From NCBI RefSeq assembly GCF_000712075.1, contig NZ_JONW01000005.1:129001-193000 (forward strand): 64,000 nucleotides of DNA. The letters are read 5' to 3'. Position numbers and translations under genes: made by a program. Positions 17,619 to 27,299 of the stretch are shown here, piece after piece (the stretch's first letter is position 1; each line of letters starts with the position of its first letter). The notes below the pieces were generated by a model. That model did not search any database. It saw only the letters and a list, made by a program, of their open reading frames with translations, and was not told the DNA's origin. Origin of the DNA: Caulobacter sp. UNC358MFTsu5.1 (GTDB lineage: Bacteria > Pseudomonadota > Alphaproteobacteria > Caulobacterales > Caulobacteraceae).

Positions 17619-17703
17619 GGTCGTCACCCTCCCCTTCTGTTCGCCGACTCTCCGCAACGGCGCCATTGGGCGCTCTGGGCCGACGACCAGACACTACGAA
17701 CAG

Positions 17704-17733
17704 ATTTTCTATTTTGCAAGTGAGATAGAAAAT
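17704..17733. promoter_or_regulatory. Candidate IolR operator upstream of TonB receptor
   Basis: Inverted repeat ATTTTCTAT-N12-ATAGAAAAT in an AT-rich patch 86 bp before the receptor start. Core TTCTA-N14-TAGAA with the same internal ATTTTGCAA as the phytase intergenic site (36682-36705). Confidence 0.65.
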
Positions 17734-17788
17734 TTCGTGCAGTTATCCATTTCGACCGTTCATTCCAACACGGTCGTTCACCGCGGCC

Positions 17789-19150
17789 CTACACGACGTC
17801 GGCCGCCCGCGCCCTCCAGAGGATCGATACGGCCAGGCCGCCCAGGTCCGAACGCCCCAGGCTGAGTTCGCCCGCCGAGGCCTCGACCAGATCGCGGACG
17901 ATCGCCAGGCCCAGGCCGTGGCCCGGTCCGGCCTCGTCAAGCCGTCCGCCCCGCATCAGGGCCGCTTCCGCCCGCCCCTCCTCCATGCCCGGCCCGTCGT
18001 CGTCGATGGACAGGCGCACCCCGCCGTCGGTCACGACGCCCGCCACTCGCACCTGCCGGCGGGCGAAACGGGCGGCGTTCTCGATCAGGGCGCCGAGCAT
18101 TTCGGTCAGCACGTCCTCCGCCACCGGCGCGCTCAGGGTCTCGTCGAGCTCGACGTCGAAGATCAGCCGCTCGCCCTCGGCCGTGCGCTCGACCACCGCC
18201 ACCAGGCGTTCGGCCACCGCCAGGGGCGAGGCCTGGGCGTGAAGGGTGGTTTCGCGCGCGGCGGCGGCGCGGGCCCGCGCCAGCTCGGTCTCCAGCGCCG
18301 CCGCCATGGCCTCGATGGCGCGGTCCAGGCCGTCGGCGGCGTCGACCGCCCCGGCGGCCCGGGCCCGGCGGCTCTGGGCCGACAGGGCGGCCAGCGGGGT
18401 CTTCAGGCTATGGGCCAGGTCGCCGGCCCGGCGGCGGGCGCGCGCCAGATCGGCCTCGCGGGCCTGGGCCAGGTCGTTGATGGCGCCGATCAGGGGCGCG
18501 ATCTCGCGCGGATGGTCATCGGCCATGCGGGCCGAAGGGCTGCCGCGCAGCCGGGCCAGGTCGGCGCGGATCCGGGTCAGGGGCGACAGGCCCAGCACCA
18601 CCTGCACGGTGGCCGCCGCCGACAGCACCAGCCACAGCCCGCCCAGGAAGATGGCGAGGTCGCGGCCGAACTCGGCGCGGGCGGCGCGCAGGGCCTTCTC
18701 CTCGCTGGCCACCTGGACCAGCACGGCGGGGCCGGCATGGTCGGGCCGAACGCGGCGCTCGACCAGCAGGATGCGGTCGTCGAACGGTCCGGCGGCGATC
18801 CGCGCGCGCCAGGTCTCGGCCGGCGCCTCGGCCGGCGGCTTCAGGGCCTGGTCCCAGAGCGAGCGCGACCGCACCGCCCCCGCCGCCGTCGACACCTGCC
18901 AGTAGAGGCCGCCGGCCGGGGTCTCCAGGCGCGGATCGGCGGGCGCGGCGGCGACCACCGGCTTGCCGGCCGGATCGACCGACAGCCCGGCCACCAGGTT
19001 CAGGGCCACGCGGGTCAGTTCGTCGGTCTCGCGGCGCTCGATGTGGCGCTCGAACAGCCAGGTCATGGCCAGCCAGGCCACGGCCAGCGCGACCAGGACG
19101 GCCATGGCTCCGCCGAGGATCAGGCGCAGACGGAGCGAGCCGGCCTTCAC
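17789..19150 (-). CDS. Sensor histidine kinase (PhoQ/QseC-like)
   Basis: A 453-aa membrane kinase with TM1 (LRLRLILGGAMAVLVALAVA), a periplasmic sensor (about residues 35-165), TM2 (DLAIFLGGLWLVLSAAATVQ), HAMP, a HisKA with His247 in DLAHSLKTPLAAL, and a HATPase with N-box (IENAARFARRQ), G1 (DDDGPGM) and G2 (GHGLGLAIV). DLAHSLKTPLA is typical of PhoQ-type kinases. It sits 10 bp after the response regulator gene on the same strand, forming PepSY-regulator-kinase. The signal is unknown; a divergent TonB receptor may be the target. Confidence 0.92.
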   Translation of the reverse strand: MKAGSLRLRLILGGAMAVLVALAVAWLAMTWLFERHIERRETDELTRVALNLVAGLSVDPAGKPVVAAAPADPRLETPAGGLYWQVSTAAGAVRSRSLWDQALKPPAEAPAETWRARIAAGPFDDRILLVERRVRPDHAGPAVLVQVASEEKALRAARAEFGRDLAIFLGGLWLVLSAAATVQVVLGLSPLTRIRADLARLRGSPSARMADDHPREIAPLIGAINDLAQAREADLARARRRAGDLAHSLKTPLAALSAQSRRARAAGAVDAADGLDRAIEAMAAALETELARARAAAARETTLHAQASPLAVAERLVAVVERTAEGERLIFDVELDETLSAPVAEDVLTEMLGALIENAARFARRQVRVAGVVTDGGVRLSIDDDGPGMEEGRAEAALMRGGRLDEAGPGHGLGLAIVRDLVEASAGELSLGRSDLGGLAVSILWRARAADVV

Positions 19151-19160
19151 GGGCGAACCT

Positions 19161-19826
19161 TCATGCGGTCGCGCCGCCCAGCTGGTAGCCGAAGCCCCGG
19201 CGGGTCTCGATCACCTCGGGCCCGACCTTGCGCCGCAGCCGCACCACCAGGGCCTCGATGGCGTTGGCGTCGCCGCTGTCGGCCACGCCGTACAGCTGCT
19301 CGGCCAGCTCGCCCGCCGACACCGCCCGCCCCGGCTGGTGGGCCAGGCAGTCGAGCAGGCGGAACTCCAGCGGCGACAGCCGCACGGGCGCGCCGTCGAT
19401 GGTCGCCGACATCCGCCGGGTGTCGAGCGCCAGGCGACCGATCTCGATCACCGGCGACACCCGGCCCGCCGCGCGACGCACCAGGCCGCGCAGCCGCGCC
19501 AGCAGTTCGCCCATCTCGAACGGCTTGGCCAGGTAGTCGTCGGCGCCGGCCTCGATCCCCTCGACCTTTTCGGTCCAGTCGCCGCGCGCCGACAGGATCA
19601 GCACGGGAAAGGCCCGTCCGTCGGCCCGCCAGCGGCGCAGCACCGACAGGCCGTCCAGGCGCGGCAGGCCCAGGTCCAGCACCACGACGGCGTAGTCCTC
19701 GACGCTGCCCTTGAACGAAGCGTCCTCGCCGTCGCGCGCCAGGTCGACCACGAAGCCGGCGGCGCTCAGCGCCTTGACCAGGTCGGGCCCGACGACGGGA
19801 TCATCCTCGACGACCAGCGCCCGCAT
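19161..19826 (-). CDS. OmpR-family response regulator
   Basis: A 221-aa protein. The receiver domain has the acidic pocket EDD (8-10), phospho-acceptor Asp51 in VVLDLGLPRLDG, Thr/Ser switch in LILSARGD and Lys in YLAKPFEMGEL. The winged-helix effector has VRLSPLEFRLLDCLAHQPGR and the wing ETRRGFGYQL. The ATG overlaps the stop of the upstream PepSY gene as TGATG, indicating coupled translation. It is the partner of the kinase at 17789, of the PhoP/QseB subgroup. Confidence 0.93.
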   Translation of the reverse strand: MRALVVEDDPVVGPDLVKALSAAGFVVDLARDGEDASFKGSVEDYAVVVLDLGLPRLDGLSVLRRWRADGRAFPVLILSARGDWTEKVEGIEAGADDYLAKPFEMGELLARLRGLVRRAAGRVSPVIEIGRLALDTRRMSATIDGAPVRLSPLEFRLLDCLAHQPGRAVSAGELAEQLYGVADSGDANAIEALVVRLRRKVGPEVIETRRGFGYQLGGATA

Positions 19827-20152
19827 CAGTCGTTCTCGATCTTCAGCACCGTCCCGGTGCGGGCGTCGATGTCCAGTTCGCGGACCCGGCCGTTGCGGCC
19901 GAGGATCTTGACCTCGTAGACCAGCTTGCCGTCGTCGTCCTCGAGCTCGACCTTCAGCACGTCGCCGGGGGCGCGCTGTTCGGCGATGGCCAGGATGCGG
20001 GTCAGCGGCAGCACCTGTCCCCGGGCCAGGGCGGTGCGCGCGGCCTCGTGGTCCTTGCTCTTGTGGTCGTCCGCCCAGGCGGCGGCGGGGACCGCGGCGG
20101 CGAGCGACAGGGCCAGGACGGCGACGAGGCGTGAGGTGAGGTGCGGTTTCAT
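19826..20152 (-). CDS. Secreted PepSY-domain protein
   Basis: A 108-aa protein with a signal peptide (MKPHLTSRLVAVLALSLAAA, cleavage after AWA). It has a PepSY domain: ARTALARGQVLPLTRILAIA, then KVELEDDDGKLVYEVKILGR, then RELDIDARTGTVLKIE. Such genes often precede PhoPQ-like systems in Alphaproteobacteria and may report periplasmic state to the kinase. It is the first gene of a three-gene operon and is divergent from the TonB receptor at 20273 with a 120-bp shared promoter region. Confidence 0.88.
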   Translation of the reverse strand: MKPHLTSRLVAVLALSLAAAVPAAAWADDHKSKDHEAARTALARGQVLPLTRILAIAEQRAPGDVLKVELEDDDGKLVYEVKILGRNGRVRELDIDARTGTVLKIEND

Positions 20153-20272
20153 GGGGCCCAGGATTCCATGGCCATCCTGACACCGCCCTGACGAACCGCA
20201 ACGGCCGGATGTCAGGCGCGCACAGACAAAGCTTCTCCAGGGACGCGGAAGGGCCGCGTGGGGAAGACCGAC

Positions 20273-22294
20273 ATGACCGCAAGATCCTTCGCCGTTCTGG
20301 CGGCCGGCCTGATTTCGACGGGCGCCGTCACCCAGGCCCAGGCGGCCCAGGACGCGGTCACGCCCTACCCCGCCGCCTATTTCGCCGACGCCCAGCCCTA
20401 TTCGGCCTTCGACATGGTCAGCCGCCTCCCCGGCTTCGGCTTCGACGGCGGCGACAGCGACATGCGCGGCTTTTCCGGCGCGACCGGCAACGTCCTGATC
20501 GACGGCCAGCGGCCGACCAGCAAGTCCGAGAGCCTGGAGACCATCCTGCGCCGCATACCCGCCCGCTCGGTCGTTCGCGTCGAACTGATCCGCGCCGGCG
20601 CCGCGGGCGTCGACATGCAGGGCCGGGGCCTGATCGCCAATGTCGTGCGGGTGCGCGAAACCACGACTCGCGGCCGGCTGGAGGCGTCGAGCGCCTTCCA
20701 CCCCGACGGCGTCATCGCCCCGCGCCTGGCCGGCGAGGTGTCGCGGCGACGCGGCGACCGGCTGCTGGAGCTGTCGGCCTCGATCGGCCGCACGGTCGAC
20801 GACGAGAAGGGTCAGGGTCCGCTCATCCGGACGCGTCCGGACGGAACCCTCCAGCGGGACGCCCTCTATCGCGAGGACAAGGGCGCCCGCGTGGCCGAAA
20901 CGGCGGTGGGCTACGAGCGCCGGGCGCTGGGCGGGAAACTGCGGCTGGACGCCAATCTGAGGAATGAGAAGACGCGCGCGGACATCCTGGAAACCGAGCG
21001 CGCGCCCGACGCGTCGGTCGAGGCCGTGGTCGAACGCGAGCATGTCCAGGAGACCGAGTTGGGCGGCCGCTTCGAGCGCCCCGTGTCCTCGCGCTGGACC
21101 CTGGAGGCGCAAGCCCTGCGCCACGCCACCCGCACGCGGGCCGGCGACCATGCGGTCGAGGGAACGGAGACCTCGACGACCCGTCTGTCGTCGGAGGCCG
21201 ACGAGACCATCGCCCGCGTCCTGCTGCGCCGGGACGCCGCGACGGTCACCCTGGAGCTGGGCGGAGAGGCGGCGCTGAACAGCCTCGACAGCCGCTCGGC
21301 GCTCGAGGAGAACGGCCAGGCGATCGCCCTGCCCTCCGCCAATGTCCGGGTCGAGGAACGGCGGAGCGAAGCCTTCGCCACGGCGACCTGGCGCGCGCGC
21401 CCGGCGCTGACGATCGAGGCCGGCGCCCGCGTCGAGGCCTCGCGCCTGCGCCAGACCGGCGACAGCCAGATGGAGAAGACCTTCCTCTACCCCAAGCCTC
21501 GCCTGCAAGTGACCTGGGCCCGCGACGCGCGTCACCAGCTGCGGTTCGAACTGGAGCGCCGCGTGGGTCAGCTGGACTTCGAGGATTTCGTCAGCTCGAC
21601 CTCCCTGACCTCCAACACGGTGACCGCCGGCAATCCCGATCTCGAGCCGGACAAGACCTGGCGACTGGCCGCCACCTGGGAACGGCGCTTCGGACAGGCC
21701 GGCGCGATCGTGCTGACCGCCCGGCACGACGAGATCACCGACGCCATCGACCGCGTGCCGATCGTCGGCCCCGGCTACGCCTTCGACGCGCCGGGCAATA
21801 TAGGCCACGCCACGCGCGACGAGATCGCCCTGAACCTCAGCCTGCCGCTGGATGTCCTGATCCCCGGCGGTCTGTTGAAGGCCGACGTCGTCGCGCGTCG
21901 CAGCCGTGTCGTCGATCCCGCCACCGGCGCGCGGCGCGGCCTGTCGGACGAACCTGCCCTGGAAGGCGCCCTGCACTTCACCCAGGACCTGCCCGCCCGC
22001 CGCATGCGGTGGGGCGTCGACGCGGTGATGGGCGAGGAAAAGCGGGAGTATCGCTTCGACGAAGTGCGGACCGACAAGGTCGCCGCGCGCTGGTCCGCCT
22101 TTCTCGAGATGCGCCCCGCCCCCGCCTGGAATCTGCGTCTGGAGGTCGACAACCTGACCAGCGGCGCGGTGGACCGCCGGCGCGAACAGTATGCGGGCCT
22201 GCGCGGCGGGGCGCCGCTGAAGCGTGTCGAGACCCGGAGCATGGATCACGGAGCGTTCGCCGGCGTGACCCTGCAGCGGTCGTTCGGCGGCTAG
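20273..22294 (+). CDS. TonB-dependent receptor beside the two-component system
   Basis: A 673-aa outer-membrane protein with a signal peptide (MTARSFAVLAAGLISTGAVT ... QAQA) and a plug domain (FDMVSRLPGFGFDGGDSDMR; NVLIDGQRPTSKSESLETIL; RVELIRAGAAGVDMQGRG). The barrel ends HGAFAGVTLQRSFGG without the usual terminal aromatic residue. The ATG at 20273 follows GGGAAG by 6 bp. It is shorter than typical sugar or siderophore receptors and has the compact plug of receptors found next to PepSY/PhoPQ-like systems. The ligand is unknown. It overlaps the convergent 73-aa gene by 4 bp. Confidence 0.85.
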   Translation: MTARSFAVLAAGLISTGAVTQAQAAQDAVTPYPAAYFADAQPYSAFDMVSRLPGFGFDGGDSDMRGFSGATGNVLIDGQRPTSKSESLETILRRIPARSVVRVELIRAGAAGVDMQGRGLIANVVRVRETTTRGRLEASSAFHPDGVIAPRLAGEVSRRRGDRLLELSASIGRTVDDEKGQGPLIRTRPDGTLQRDALYREDKGARVAETAVGYERRALGGKLRLDANLRNEKTRADILETERAPDASVEAVVEREHVQETELGGRFERPVSSRWTLEAQALRHATRTRAGDHAVEGTETSTTRLSSEADETIARVLLRRDAATVTLELGGEAALNSLDSRSALEENGQAIALPSANVRVEERRSEAFATATWRARPALTIEAGARVEASRLRQTGDSQMEKTFLYPKPRLQVTWARDARHQLRFELERRVGQLDFEDFVSSTSLTSNTVTAGNPDLEPDKTWRLAATWERRFGQAGAIVLTARHDEITDAIDRVPIVGPGYAFDAPGNIGHATRDEIALNLSLPLDVLIPGGLLKADVVARRSRVVDPATGARRGLSDEPALEGALHFTQDLPARRMRWGVDAVMGEEKREYRFDEVRTDKVAARWSAFLEMRPAPAWNLRLEVDNLTSGAVDRRREQYAGLRGGAPLKRVETRSMDHGAFAGVTLQRSFGG

Positions 22295-22512
22295 GCCGCC
22301 TTGCGCGCCGCCCCGCCCATCGCCCGCCAGCGCTCGCGCTTGGCCAAGGCCCGTTCCAGGGTCGAGCGCTTGACCGGCAGGCCCTTGCGCAGCTTCACCC
22401 AGGTGAACTCGCTGATCCCGAACACGTCGAACAGATAGCGGTCGGTGATGGCCGGAAGGCTCGCGCGCAGGTCGGCGAACTCTTCGGCGGTGACGGTGAC
22501 AAGGTCGAGCAT
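22291..22512 (-). CDS. Hypothetical protein (putative small DNA-binding type)
   Basis: A 73-aa basic protein beginning MLDLVTVTAEEFADLRASLP. The mid-segment YLFDVFGISEFTWVKLRKGL followed by KRSTLERALAKRERW looks like a helix-turn-helix with a recognition helix, as in small XRE-like regulators, but I do not recognise a named family. A 14-bp inverted repeat lies 70 bp upstream. Its 3' end overlaps the TonB receptor gene by 4 bp. Confidence 0.55.
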   Translation of the reverse strand: MLDLVTVTAEEFADLRASLPAITDRYLFDVFGISEFTWVKLRKGLPVKRSTLERALAKRERWRAMGGAARKAA

Positions 22513-22581
22513 GGCGATCGGTCCTCTTGGCGCATGCGGGATCGACGAGCGGCCGGGGTCGGCGCTCGGTACAGCGGTTTG

Positions 22582-22595
22582 CTTACAGATGTAAG
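22582..22595. promoter_or_regulatory. Inverted repeat CTTACA-GA-TGTAAG
   Basis: A 14-bp dyad between the inositol monophosphatase stop (22600) and the 73-aa gene (22512), both on the - strand. It resembles TetR-type half-sites, but no TetR gene is present. It could be an operator for the 73-aa gene. Confidence 0.3.
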
Positions 22596-22599
22596 AACG

Positions 22600-23403
22600 T
22601 CAGGCGGTCTCGACCGGCCTCAGTTCGTGCAACAGAGCCGCGCTCAGTTGCGGCGTCACGGCCAGGACCGTGCCGTTCATCAGGTCCAGCGGCCGACCCA
22701 GGGTGTCGGTGACCACGCCGCCGGCTTCGCGGACGATGACCGCGCCCGCCGCCATGTCCCACGCGCTGACGCTCTGCTCCCAGTAGGCGTCGAAGCGGCC
22801 GCAGGCGACATAGGCCATGTCGACGGCCCCCGCGCCCAGGCGGCGCACGCCCGACACCCGGTCGGTCAGGCGCTTCATCTCGGCGTGGAACTGCGCCTGG
22901 CGCGGCTTGCCCATGAAGGGAATGCCCACGCCCAGCACGGCCTGCTCCAGGCCCTGGCGGGTGGAGACCTTGATCGGCTGGTCGTTGAGCCAGGCGCCCT
23001 GCCCGACCTCGGCCCGGAACATCTCGTCCAGCATCGGCACGTAGGTCACGCCGGCGATCACCTCGCCGTCGCGGGCCAGGGCGATGTTCACGGCCCAGAT
23101 CGGCAGGCCGATCAGGAAATTGGCGGTGCCGTCCAGCGGGTCGCAGATCCAGGTGTGCGAGGCGTCGGCGCCCGGCACGACGCCGCCCTCTTCGCCGAGG
23201 AAGCCATAGTCCGGATAAGCCTCGGCGAGGATCGTCTTCACGGTCTGCTCGGCGCGGACGTCGGCGATGGTGAAGGGGTCGGCCGGACCGTTCTTGTGCT
23301 TGATCTCCAGGGTGGCGATCTCGGCGAAGTCCTGCTTCAGGCGGTCGCCGGCGGCGCGGGCCGCGCGGATCATGGTCTGGATCAGGGGGGAAGGCTGGCT
23401 CAC
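22600..23403 (-). CDS. Inositol-1-monophosphatase family enzyme
   Basis: A 267-aa Mg-dependent phosphatase. It has the metal-binding motifs GFLGEEGG, CDPLDGTANFLIGLP and VSAWDMAAGAVIVREAGG. It hydrolyses inositol monophosphates (or related sugar phosphates) to free inositol in the cytoplasm. I place the start at GTG 23403, 2 bp after the transporter stop and preceded by GAGAGATTGAGC, giving VSQPSPLIQTMIRAARAAGD; the Met at residue 11 is an alternative. Tight coupling to an organophosphate antiporter under an inositol-type operator suggests that imported inositol phosphate is its substrate (inference). Confidence 0.9.
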   Translation of the reverse strand: MSQPSPLIQTMIRAARAAGDRLKQDFAEIATLEIKHKNGPADPFTIADVRAEQTVKTILAEAYPDYGFLGEEGGVVPGADASHTWICDPLDGTANFLIGLPIWAVNIALARDGEVIAGVTYVPMLDEMFRAEVGQGAWLNDQPIKVSTRQGLEQAVLGVGIPFMGKPRQAQFHAEMKRLTDRVSGVRRLGAGAVDMAYVACGRFDAYWEQSVSAWDMAAGAVIVREAGGVVTDTLGRPLDLMNGTVLAVTPQLSAALLHELRPVETA

Positions 23404-23405
23404 GC

Positions 23406-24752
23406 TCAATCTCTCAGTTTCGTGCGCCACAGGCTGGTGGCGAGGGTCAGGGACAGGACCGACGCGCCGATCCAGAACAGGATGGCCGGTCCGAAGTCGT
23501 AGTGGCGCACGCCGTCGACGACGCGCATGCCCTTGTCGATCAGGGCGCCGCTGACCTGCTCCTGGATGGCGGCGCCGATGTAGCTGAACACGCCGATCAG
23601 GCCCATGGCCGCGCCGGCCACCCGCTTGGGGCAGATGTCGGTGGCGAACAGACCGCCCAGCGAGGTGACCAGCGCGGTCATGCCCAGGCCGAACAGGACC
23701 ATGCCGGCGATCAGCACCGGATAGGTGTTGGGGCCGTAGAAGATGATGGCCAGCCCCGCCAGCTCCATCAGGCCAAACAGCAGGTTGGCCGGCGGACGGC
23801 GGGCGTTGAACAGCTTGTCCGAGATGAAGCCGTAGCCGATGGCGCCGAAGATCCCGGCCAGGGTGCTGATCATCAGCATGCCGCCGGCCTGGGCCAGGGA
23901 ATAGCCCCGCGCCTCCTGCAGATAGAGCACGCCCCAGCTGTTGATCGCGTAGCGGGTCACGTAGATCAGGGCCGACGACAGGGCCAGGGCCCAGACCGCG
24001 GGGATCTTCAGGATCTGCAGCTGGGTCTTGAAGGTGCTGCCGGCCGCCGACTTGGCCTTCTCGGCCTGCCAGTGATCGTTGCGCCAGTCCGCGACCGGCG
24101 GCAGGCCCAGGGTGCGGGGGCGGTCCTGGATCAGGAAGTAGCTGCCGATCGCCACCAGGATCCCGACGAAGGCCGGGGCCCAGAAACCGTAGCGCCAGCC
24201 GAAGGCGCCCACGACGCCGCCGACCGCCACGAAGGTCAGGCCCTCGCCGATCGAATGGGCGGTGCTCCAGATGCCGTAGTAGCGGCCGCGCTCGCGGTTG
24301 GAGAACCACTGGGTCATCGACACCACGCCGGCCGGCGCGCCGAAGCTCTGGAACCAGCCGTTCAGGCCCCACAGCACCGCCGACAACGCCACGGTGGTCG
24401 AAAAACCCATGCCGATGTTGGCGATCGCCGAGATCAGCACGCTGAAGGCGAAGAAGCGCTTCATGTTGGCGTGGTCGGCCAGGAAGCCGTTGGTCAGCTT
24501 GCCGAAGGCGTAGGTGTAGAACAGGGCCGAGCCGATCAGGCCCAGCTCGGTGGGCGAGAACACGCCGGCGTCGATCAGCGGCTTCTTGACCATGCCCAGG
24601 GCCAGGCGGCAGGTGTAGGACAGTCCGTAGCCGAGCGTGATCGCCACCATGATCCGGAAGCGATGGCGCTTGTAGAGCGTGTCGATCATGCCCTTGTCGC
24701 CGAGCAGCGGCGCGTCGGGACCGGGCGCGAAGAACTTCAGCAAGGCGCTCAT
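23406..24752 (-). CDS. OPA-family organophosphate:phosphate antiporter (GlpT/UhpT-like MFS)
   Basis: A 448-aa, 12-TM major facilitator. YKRHRFRIMVAITLGYGLSY, SYTCRLALGMVKKPLI, SALFYTYAFGKLTNGFLADH and GLNGWFQSFGAPAGVVSMTQ with WFSNRERGRYYGIWSTAHSI follow the GlpT/UhpT pattern, including its conserved arginine near TM1. OPA carriers exchange inorganic phosphate for glycerol-3-P or hexose-P. With an inositol monophosphatase 2 bp downstream and an IolR-like operator upstream, inositol monophosphate import is the likely job here. The ATG at 24752 (MSALLKFF) is chosen; a Met 60 bp upstream lacks a ribosome site. Confidence 0.88.
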   Translation of the reverse strand: MSALLKFFAPGPDAPLLGDKGMIDTLYKRHRFRIMVAITLGYGLSYTCRLALGMVKKPLIDAGVFSPTELGLIGSALFYTYAFGKLTNGFLADHANMKRFFAFSVLISAIANIGMGFSTTVALSAVLWGLNGWFQSFGAPAGVVSMTQWFSNRERGRYYGIWSTAHSIGEGLTFVAVGGVVGAFGWRYGFWAPAFVGILVAIGSYFLIQDRPRTLGLPPVADWRNDHWQAEKAKSAAGSTFKTQLQILKIPAVWALALSSALIYVTRYAINSWGVLYLQEARGYSLAQAGGMLMISTLAGIFGAIGYGFISDKLFNARRPPANLLFGLMELAGLAIIFYGPNTYPVLIAGMVLFGLGMTALVTSLGGLFATDICPKRVAGAAMGLIGVFSYIGAAIQEQVSGALIDKGMRVVDGVRHYDFGPAILFWIGASVLSLTLATSLWRTKLRD

Positions 24753-24824
24753 GTGCGGATCGTCTCCCCGGTCCCCCGCGACGCTTCGAGCGGCGTCGTC
24801 ATCGACCTTCATTCGAACAGACTA

Positions 24825-24847
24825 TTTCATTTCGATTTTGAATGGAA
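24825..24847. promoter_or_regulatory. Candidate IolR operator upstream of the OPA transporter
   Basis: TTTCA-N13-TGGAA, in an AT-rich patch 73 bp before the transporter ATG, with a further GGAAGATTTTTTCT nearby (GGAA-N6-TTCT). It matches the degenerate repeat seen at four other iol/phytase promoters. Confidence 0.5.
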
Positions 24848-24880
24848 GATTTTTTCTACTTCGAGAACGATTTGGAACAC

Positions 24881-24917
24881 CCAAAAAGAAGGCCCCGAAC
24901 CCGTGAGGTTCGAGGCC
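24881..24917 (-). terminator. Intrinsic terminator of the iol operon
   Basis: On the - strand GGCCTCGAACC / GGTTCGGGGCC (11-bp stem, one G-U) with a 5-nt loop and then TTCTTTTTGG, 49 bp after the iolA stop. A textbook rho-independent terminator separating the iol operon from the transporter promoter. Confidence 0.8.
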
Positions 24918-24965
24918 CAGTTCAGCGCACGCAGGAGCGCTTCCGTCCGGGGGAGGAGCCCGAAG

Positions 24966-26462
<1,497 letters not shown>

Positions 26463-26488
26463 GGGTCGTCCTTCCTTGGGAGACCGGA

Positions 26489-27295
26489 TCAGCTCTTGCG
26501 GGCGATCCAGTCGTGGGCCGGGTCGTTGCGGAAGATCCACTTCCTGTGCGGGCCGGCCATGACGTTGAGGTAGTAGAGGTCGTAGCCGTGCGGGGCCCCG
26601 ACCGGGTGGTAGCCGCGCGGCACCATCACCACGTCGCCGTCCTGCACGCAGACCGTCTCGTCCAGGCTGCGATCGTCGGTGTAGACGCGCTGGAAGGCGA
26701 AGCCCTGCGGCGGGTTCAGGCGGTGATAGTAGGTCTCCTCCAGCGCGGTCTCCTCGCCGTCGGTCGCCGTGTCGTGCTTGTGCGGCGGATAGCTGGACCA
26801 GTGGCCGCCGGGGGTGATGACCTCGACCACCAGCAGCCCTTCGGCCGGCGCGGTCTCGGGCAGGATGTTGCGGACGTGCCGGACGTTGGTCCCCTGCCCG
26901 CGCACCTCGCGCGGCATGTCGCCGGCCGCGATCAGGCGGGGCGGCAGGCCGGGCTTGGCCGGCGCCGAGCACAGGGCCAGCTCCACCGGCGTGACCGCCG
27001 TGACGCTGAACGCCGCGCCGGCCGGGGCGTAGACCGCGCCGGGGGCCGCGTCCTCGAACACGCTGGCGCGGCCGCCGATCTCGCCGAACGCCTCGTCGGC
27101 CACGGTCACCGCCGCCTTGCCGCTCATCACGACCAGGCAGGTCTCGCGGGCGGCGTCGCCGCCCTCGAACCGCTGGCCGGGCTCCAGCGTGACGACCTTG
27201 AAGCCGACGTGGCTCCAGCCGGCGCTTCGCGGCGTGACTTCCAGCACAGCGCCCGAGGCGTCGGGCGCATGGGGGCGGACGAGAAGGTTGGTCAT
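26489..27295 (-). CDS. iolB: 5-deoxy-glucuronate isomerase
   Basis: A 268-aa bicupin converting 5-deoxy-D-glucuronate to 2-deoxy-5-keto-D-gluconate. Family hallmarks are HWSSYPPHKHDT (metal-binding His residues), EETYYHRLNPPQGFAFQRVY, TDDRSLDETVCVQDGDVVM and the end VAPHGYD-type segment with GPHRKWIFRNDPAHDW. It starts MTNLLVRPHAP 4 bp downstream of iolE and lies 26 bp before iolA, within one operon. Confidence 0.95.
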   Translation of the reverse strand: MTNLLVRPHAPDASGAVLEVTPRSAGWSHVGFKVVTLEPGQRFEGGDAARETCLVVMSGKAAVTVADEAFGEIGGRASVFEDAAPGAVYAPAGAAFSVTAVTPVELALCSAPAKPGLPPRLIAAGDMPREVRGQGTNVRHVRNILPETAPAEGLLVVEVITPGGHWSSYPPHKHDTATDGEETALEETYYHRLNPPQGFAFQRVYTDDRSLDETVCVQDGDVVMVPRGYHPVGAPHGYDLYYLNVMAGPHRKWIFRNDPAHDWIARKS

Positions 27296-27299
27296 GACC

